Source of the DNA: CAYOHG01 sp964465125 | Lineage (GTDB): Bacteria > Planctomycetota > Phycisphaerae > UBA1845 > Fen-1342 | NCBI GenBank assembly: GCA_964465125.1 | Contig: CAYXIO010000040.1 | Coordinates: 1-36,262, forward strand | Direction: 5' to 3' | Length of the DNA stretch: 36,262 nt | Part shown: piece by piece, positions 29,332 to 36,262 of the stretch | How positions within the stretch are numbered: position 1 is the first letter of the stretch | Layout: every line of letters begins with the position of its first letter | Notes under the pieces: generated by a model | Told to the model about the DNA's origin: nothing | The model's input: the letters and a program-made list of their open reading frames with translations, nothing else | Database searches by the model: none | Made by a program: the position numbers and the translations under genes

Positions 29332-29353
29332 GGTCGACGGCTTTCCGTCGACC
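29332..29353 (+). other. Perfect 9-bp hairpin/palindrome in the aceE leader
   Basis: GGTCGACGG and CCGTCGACC form a perfect 9-bp stem with a four-base loop (CTTT). It lies downstream of the candidate aceE promoter, 109 bases before the ATG, and upstream of the rplU promoter. It could be an operator for a dimeric regulator or a leader hairpin. Confidence 0.5.
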
Positions 29354-29461
29354 CCGCTCGCAGCCAGGACGCGGCGGCACTTGCCCCGCGCGGCGGCAGG
29401 TCGCCTCCGCCTGCCGTAAGTCCTGCCACTCAAACACCTTCGCCAACAGGTGCTTCACACG

Positions 29462-32134
29462 ATGTTGCAGTCCAACCTGACCCGGCACGACATCGACCCG
29501 GTTGAGACCGGCGAATGGCTTGAATCCCTCCGCGCCGTCACCGCGGCCTACGGACCGCAGCGGGCCGAGTTCCTGCTCGACCGGCTGCGCGATTGGTCGG
29601 AGCGCCACGGCGTCAACGTCCCATACTCGGCCAACACGCCCTACATCAACACCATCGCGCGCGAGCTTCAGCCGCCGTATCCCGGCGACCGTCAGCTCGA
29701 ACGCCGCATCAAGAGCTTCGTGCGCTGGAACGCGATGGCCATGGTCGTGCGCGCCAACCGCAAGTACGAGGGCATCGGCGGCCACATCTCGACCTACGCG
29801 TCGGCGGCGACGCTGTACGAAGTCGGGTTTAACCACTTCTTCCGCGGCCGCGACGCGAACGGCGGCGACGTCGTCTTCTTCCAGGGTCACGCCTCGCCCG
29901 GTGTGTATTCGCGCGCCTATCTCGAATACCGGATCGACGAGCAGAACCTCGTCAATTTCCGGCGCGAGCTGGCGCCCGGCGGCGGGCTCTCGTCCTATCC
30001 GCATCCGTGGCTCATGCCGGACTTCTGGCAGTTTCCGACGGTTTCGATGGGGCTCGGCCCGATTTCGTCGATCTACCAGGCCCGCTTCAACGAATACATC
30101 AAGGACCGCGGACTGACGCGCGAGAACGGGCGCCGCGTCTGGGCGTTCCTGGGCGACGGCGAGATGGACGAGCCCGAGTCCCTCGGCGCCATCACGCTCG
30201 CCTCGCGCGAGAAGCTCGACAATCTCACCTGGGTCATCAACTGCAATCTCCAGCGGCTCGACGGCCCGGTGCGCGGCAACGGCAGCATCATTCAGGAGCT
30301 CGAAGCCGCCTTCACCGGCGCCGGATGGAACGTAATCAAAGTGCTCTGGGGCAGCGACTGGGATCCGCTTTTCACGGCTGACGAGGAAGGCCACCTGGTC
30401 GAGATCATGAACGACGTGGTCGACGGCCAGTGGCAGCGCTTCAGCACCGAGCCAGGCGGCTACGCAAGGCAGCACTTCTTCGGCCGCAAGCCGGAGACCG
30501 AGCGGCTGGTTGCGAACCTGTCCGACGAACAGATCGCCGCGATGCGGCTGGGCGGACATGATCCGCTCAAGGTCTACGCCGCGTTCAAGGCCGCCGTCGA
30601 GCACAAGGGTCAGCCCAGCGTGATCCTCAGCCGGACCATCAAGGGCTACGGCATGGGCGAGGCCGGCGAAGGCAAGAACATCACGCATCAGCAGAAGAAG
30701 CTGAACGATGCCGAGCTGAAGGCCTTCCGCGACCGCTTCGACATTCCCGTGCGCGACAAGGACATCAAGGACGCACCGTTCTGCCGCTTCGAGAAGGACA
30801 GCCGCGAGTACGAGTACCTGATGGATCGGCGTCAGGCGCTGGGCGGCGGCCTGCCGCGGCGCGTCGTCAGCGCGCCGAAGCTGAGCCCGCCGGAGCGAAG
30901 CACGCTCGACGAGTTCCTGAAGGGCAGCGGCGACATGAAGGCGTCGACGACGATGGCCTTCGTGCGCATGCTCGGCCGGCTGCTGCGCGACAAGGAGATG
31001 GGCAAGCTGATCGTGCCGATCGTGCCCGACGAGGCCCGCACGTTCGGCATGGAGGCGCTGTTCAACACGTACGCGATCTACGCGCACGCCGGTCAGAAGT
31101 ACGAGCCGGTCGATCACGCCACGCTGCTGCGCTACGCGGAGCGCCAGAACGGGCAGATTCTGGAGGAAGGCATCACCGAAGCCGGCTCGTTGGCTTCGTT
31201 CTTCGCCGCGGGCACGGCGTATGCGACGCACGGCATCAACGCGATCCCGTTCTTCATCTTTTACTCGATGTTCGGGTTCCAGCGCGTCGGCGATTCGATC
31301 TGGGCCGCCGCCGATGCACGCTGCCGCGGCTTTCTGCTCGGCGCCACGGCCGGCCGGACGACGCTCAACGGCGAGGGCCTCCAGCACCAGGACGGCCACA
31401 GCCACCTGCTGGCCAGCACCGTGCCGAATTGCATCTCGTACGATCCCGCGTATGCCTGCGAGCTGGCCGTGATCGTGCTCGATGGCGTCCGCCGCATGTA
31501 CCAGGAGCAGGAGTCGGTCCTCTACTACATCACGCTCTACAACGAGGTGTACGAGCAGATGCCGCTGCCCGCCGGCGGCGACGAGGGCATCCTGCGCGGC
31601 ATGCACAAGATCCGCGCCGCCGAGAATCCGGGCAAATCGCCGCGCATTCACCTGTTCGGAAGCGGGCCGCTGCTGCGCGAGGCGCTGCGCGCCCAGCAGA
31701 TGCTGCGTGAGAAGTACGGCGTCGCGGCGGACGTCTGGAGCGTCACCAGCTACAACGAGCTCTTTCGCGATTGCCAGCGTGTGGAGCGCTGGAACCGGCT
31801 GCACCCGGGCGAGCCGCAGCGGAAGCCGTTCGTCCAGCAGGCGCTGGCGAACGAGCCCTGGCCGGTCGTGGCGACCAGCGACTACGTGAAGACGATCGCG
31901 CAGCGCATCGCACCGTGGACGCCGGCCGGGCTGCACGCGCTCGGCACGGACGGCTTCGGCCGCAGCGAGACGCGCGAGGAGCTGCGCAATTTCTTCGAAA
32001 CGAATGCCGAGCACGTCGCCTATCACGCGCTGGTCGAGTTGAGCCGGCGCGGGCAGTTCGATCAGCCGAAACTGCCCGCGGCGCTCAAGTCGCTGGGCAT
32101 CGATCCGAACGCGGCGGATCCGATGACGCGATAG
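29462..32134 (+). CDS. aceE: Pyruvate dehydrogenase E1 component, homodimeric type
   Basis: The 890-residue protein has the length and order of AceE: NTPYINTIARELQPPYPGD near the N-terminus, GGHISTYASAATLYEVGFNH, then the thiamine diphosphate motif GDGEMDEPES through VINCNLQRLDGPVRGN, the middle domain, and the C-terminal transketolase-like domain. It decarboxylates pyruvate and transfers the acetyl unit to the E2 lipoyl domain. The ATG at 29462 is preferred over the GTG at 29450; ACAGG lies 11 bases before it, so the ribosome binding site is weak. E2 (aceF) and E3 (lpd) genes are not adjacent: the next gene is a peptide transporter. The gene appears to be transcribed alone. Confidence 0.96.
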   Translation: MLQSNLTRHDIDPVETGEWLESLRAVTAAYGPQRAEFLLDRLRDWSERHGVNVPYSANTPYINTIARELQPPYPGDRQLERRIKSFVRWNAMAMVVRANRKYEGIGGHISTYASAATLYEVGFNHFFRGRDANGGDVVFFQGHASPGVYSRAYLEYRIDEQNLVNFRRELAPGGGLSSYPHPWLMPDFWQFPTVSMGLGPISSIYQARFNEYIKDRGLTRENGRRVWAFLGDGEMDEPESLGAITLASREKLDNLTWVINCNLQRLDGPVRGNGSIIQELEAAFTGAGWNVIKVLWGSDWDPLFTADEEGHLVEIMNDVVDGQWQRFSTEPGGYARQHFFGRKPETERLVANLSDEQIAAMRLGGHDPLKVYAAFKAAVEHKGQPSVILSRTIKGYGMGEAGEGKNITHQQKKLNDAELKAFRDRFDIPVRDKDIKDAPFCRFEKDSREYEYLMDRRQALGGGLPRRVVSAPKLSPPERSTLDEFLKGSGDMKASTTMAFVRMLGRLLRDKEMGKLIVPIVPDEARTFGMEALFNTYAIYAHAGQKYEPVDHATLLRYAERQNGQILEEGITEAGSLASFFAAGTAYATHGINAIPFFIFYSMFGFQRVGDSIWAAADARCRGFLLGATAGRTTLNGEGLQHQDGHSHLLASTVPNCISYDPAYACELAVIVLDGVRRMYQEQESVLYYITLYNEVYEQMPLPAGGDEGILRGMHKIRAAENPGKSPRIHLFGSGPLLREALRAQQMLREKYGVAADVWSVTSYNELFRDCQRVERWNRLHPGEPQRKPFVQQALANEPWPVVATSDYVKTIAQRIAPWTPAGLHALGTDGFGRSETREELRNFFETNAEHVAYHALVELSRRGQFDQPKLPAALKSLGIDPNAADPMTR

Positions 32135-32206
32135 GGGGTTGCGCGGCAGGCTGAACGGGCGCCCGCACCACCCTGCGCCGGCCCACTCTTGACCCTCCGC
32201 GGCTGA

Positions 32207-32225
32207 TCGGGGACAAAGTCCCCGA
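32207..32225 (+). terminator. Hairpin after aceE
   Basis: TCGGGGAC and GTCCCCGA form a perfect 8-bp stem with an AAA loop, 72 bases after the aceE stop and about 60 bases before the transporter start. There is no T-run. It may end aceE transcription or sit in the transporter leader. Confidence 0.4.
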
Positions 32226-32285
32226 GACGGACCGATCGGACTGCGGCGCGCCCGGTCGGGCGACTTCGCTCCGAGCTTCTGCGAG

Positions 32286-33899
32286 ATGGCCATGACCGAA
32301 GCAGCCTCCGCCGCGCCGCGCGCAAGCGTGCGCTCATTCGGCCCCGCGTTCTGGGCCCTGAACACGATTGAGATGTTCGAGCGGCTCGCGTACTTCACGT
32401 TTCGCGCGGTCGCGCCGATCTACATCATGCAGGCCAACGACCCCGGCGGCCTGCACCTCACCGCCGCTCACAAGGGCAGCATCTACGCCTGGTGGGCCGT
32501 TTTCCAATCGCTTCTGCCGATCGCGACCGGCGGGTTTGCGGATCGCTACGGGTACAAAAACACGCTGGTCTTCGCTTTCACGCTGATGACCGGCGGCTAC
32601 GTCATGGCCGCGCTGCTGCGCGACGTGATCTGGCTTCCCGCGACCGATACGCTCTCCGCCGCCGCAAACTCCAACTACTGGACGCTGTTCATCTCGATCA
32701 TGGTGCTGGCGACGGGAACGGCGTTCTTCAAACCGGCGTTGCAAGGTTCGCTGGCGCAGAACCTGAGCAAGGAGAACTCCTCGCTCGGCTGGGGCATCTT
32801 CTACTGGGTCGTCAACATCGGCGGGCTGGTCGGGCCGTTCGTGTCCGCCGCACTGCTGGCCAAGCCGCCGGTGGATTCCGGCATGACGCCGGAGCAACTG
32901 GCCGATTTCGGCAAGGACGCCTGGCGCAATCTGATGCTCTGCGCCGCCGGCTTCGTGGCGGTGAACTTCCTGCTGCTGATGACGTTCAAGGACGTGCCGA
33001 GCGGGGCCAACAAGACGGATTCAATCTTCGCGGTGCTGTGGAAGACGATTGTCAACATTTTCGACATTCGGCTGATTGTCTGGCTGCTGATCATGTCGGG
33101 CTTCTGGCTGATGATGTACCAGCTCTGGGACCTCCAGCCGAACTTCATCGCCGACTGGGTCGACAGCGCTCCGCTGGCGCACGCATTGCAATGGCTGCCG
33201 TCGGGCGTTTACTCGACCATCATCGAGCAGACCGACCGCGGGCCGCAGGTGCAGCAGCAGATTCTGCTGAACTTCAACGCCGCGTTCATCATCCTGCTGA
33301 TGATCCCGACCGCGTGGCTGACGCGCAAGATGCGAACGCTGTCGGCGATGCTGATCGGGATGATCGTCGCCAGCAGCGGCGTGCTGATTGCGGGCTGGAC
33401 GACGAGCGTGTGGATGCTGATCTTCGGCGTTCTGTTTTTCTCGCTGGGGGAGATGACGACGGGGCCGAAGAAGAACGAATACCTCGGGTTGATCGCTCCG
33501 CCCGGCAAGAAGGGGCTGTATCTCGGCTACGTCAACATCCCCGTGGGCGTGGGCGTGTATGCCGGCTCGCTGATCGCGGGGCACGTTTACGGCAACTACG
33601 GCGAGAAGGCCAATCTCGCGCTGAAGTACCTGCTTCAGCACACCCCGTTCGGGCAGGGCAAGATCTGGGACGGCAACATAGAGATGCTGGAGCGCGTGCT
33701 TGAGGTCAAGCGCACCGAAGCGATGGCCAAGCTCCAGGAGGTGCTCAACCTCGATGCGGTCCAGACCACGCAACTGCTCTGGGACACCTACCACCCGCAC
33801 TACGTGTGGATCCCGTTCGCCGCCATCGGGTTGATTTGCGCCGTGGCCCTGGCGATCTTCGGCCAGATGGCGAAGCGCTGGAAGGACATGAACGCGTAG
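32286..33899 (+). CDS. POT/PTR-family proton-dependent oligopeptide transporter
   Basis: The 537-residue protein is an MFS-type membrane protein with about 12-14 hydrophobic helices. POT-family marks are EMFERLAYF near the first helix (the ExxERFxYY motif), GTAFFKPALQGSLAQN, and FYWVVNIGGLVGPF, which fits the PTR signature FYxxINxGSL. Such carriers import di- and tripeptides with protons across the cytoplasmic membrane. A long insert of about 60 residues lies between helices near residues 440-505 (KANLALKYLLQHTPFGQGKI and on). The ATG at 32286 is taken; ATG 32292 is two codons later and neither has a strong ribosome binding site. Together with the OppA-like protein it suggests peptide uptake. 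It converges on clpC. Confidence 0.87.
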   Translation: MAMTEAASAAPRASVRSFGPAFWALNTIEMFERLAYFTFRAVAPIYIMQANDPGGLHLTAAHKGSIYAWWAVFQSLLPIATGGFADRYGYKNTLVFAFTLMTGGYVMAALLRDVIWLPATDTLSAAANSNYWTLFISIMVLATGTAFFKPALQGSLAQNLSKENSSLGWGIFYWVVNIGGLVGPFVSAALLAKPPVDSGMTPEQLADFGKDAWRNLMLCAAGFVAVNFLLLMTFKDVPSGANKTDSIFAVLWKTIVNIFDIRLIVWLLIMSGFWLMMYQLWDLQPNFIADWVDSAPLAHALQWLPSGVYSTIIEQTDRGPQVQQQILLNFNAAFIILLMIPTAWLTRKMRTLSAMLIGMIVASSGVLIAGWTTSVWMLIFGVLFFSLGEMTTGPKKNEYLGLIAPPGKKGLYLGYVNIPVGVGVYAGSLIAGHVYGNYGEKANLALKYLLQHTPFGQGKIWDGNIEMLERVLEVKRTEAMAKLQEVLNLDAVQTTQLLWDTYHPHYVWIPFAAIGLICAVALAIFGQMAKRWKDMNA

Positions 33900-33900
33900 C

Positions 33901-33942
33901 GTCGAAAGACGAGTAGCGAATGTCGAAGAGCGAGTGAAGCGC
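33901..33942 (+). repeat. Short imperfect direct repeat after the transporter gene
   Basis: Two adjacent 21-base units, GTCGAAAGACGAGTAGCGAAT and then one beginning GTCGAAGAGCGAGTGAAGCG, are similar. It is a small GTCGAA-type intergenic repeat in the 165-base gap between convergent genes; the rest of the gap shows nothing else. Confidence 0.4.
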
Positions 33943-34064
33943 AGAACCCGACCGACGGGGCAGCGCCGGCCCTCTGCGGCCGACGAGCGATCGAATCCCT
34001 CGTCGCCCGCGCAGGGGCGACCCCGCGGCCTGCGCCGTTCCACATCGGTGGCGCGCGGCCGACG

Positions 34065-36262
<2,198 letters not shown>

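Noticed and set aside
29282..32398. A 1038-codon open frame on the minus strand, antisense to aceE
   Set aside because: aceE is conserved along its full length on the plus strand. The antisense frame has shadow composition (Arg/Ala/Val/Asp-rich, no motifs) and no ribosome binding site.

Overview
The window is GC-rich bacterial chromosome and most resembles a Planctomycetota genome, probably Phycisphaerae-like. Pointers are a prepilin-type protein with the H-X9-DG tail, a PEP-CTERM protein beside dockerin-like EF-hand proteins, a membrane protein ending in a CxxCGY...CPECG zinc ribbon, and a sigma factor paired with a FecR-like membrane anti-sigma factor. The taxon call is inference from gene content. 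I see no phage, transposon, CRISPR array or plasmid functions.

Layout. 1-761 (-): 5' part of nusA with a hairpin-rich leader. 1119-4152 (+): a small CPxC secreted protein, a pseudopilin-like H-X9-DG protein, and two paralogous secreted proteins that share a body but end in different modules (PEP-CTERM, or dockerin-like EF-hands). 4232-5953 (-): an OppA-like binding protein, divergent from a BFN-domain nuclease gene (6072-6467). 6475-9580 (-): the rpsB-tsf-rnd operon. 10001-12397: fliM (+) converging on a CarH-like MerR/B12-fold regulator and an Hpt gene. 12650-14476 (+): glmS. 14528-18324: two small membrane proteins, a hemerythrin-cupin pair, and an ECF sigma/anti-sigma pair. 18649-20172 (+): a secreted seven-repeat beta-propeller with EF-hands. 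20293-20365: tRNA-Gly(TCC). 20471-24037 (-): a KamA-like radical SAM gene followed by an MscS-type channel. 24268-24870 (+): a MarR regulator divergent from kamA. 24896-26761 (-): paaB-paaC-paaD without paaA. 26922-28261 (+): a secreted metallo-beta-lactamase-fold hydrolase coupled to a RidA-family deaminase. 28285-29245 (-): rplU followed by a secreted hypothetical gene. 29462-33899 (+): aceE and a POT peptide transporter. 34065-36262 (-): clpC, truncated by the window edge.

How it fits together. Housekeeping genes (nusA, rpsB-tsf, rplU, glmS, aceE, clpC) alternate with accessory units. The most structured regulatory region is the kamA-marR gap: a 19-bp palindrome supplies the -35 hexamers of two back-to-back promoters, a related 12-bp palindrome lies at the kamA start site, and the kamA leader can form two mutually exclusive hairpins. 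Other points of interest are a paaBCD set lacking its catalytic subunit, a CarH-like regulator whose cobalamin-ligand histidine is replaced by Phe, a KamA homologue without the lysine-aminomutase active-site signature, and a paralogous secreted pair with swapped C-terminal modules. All functions are read from sequence motifs by eye; no database search was run.
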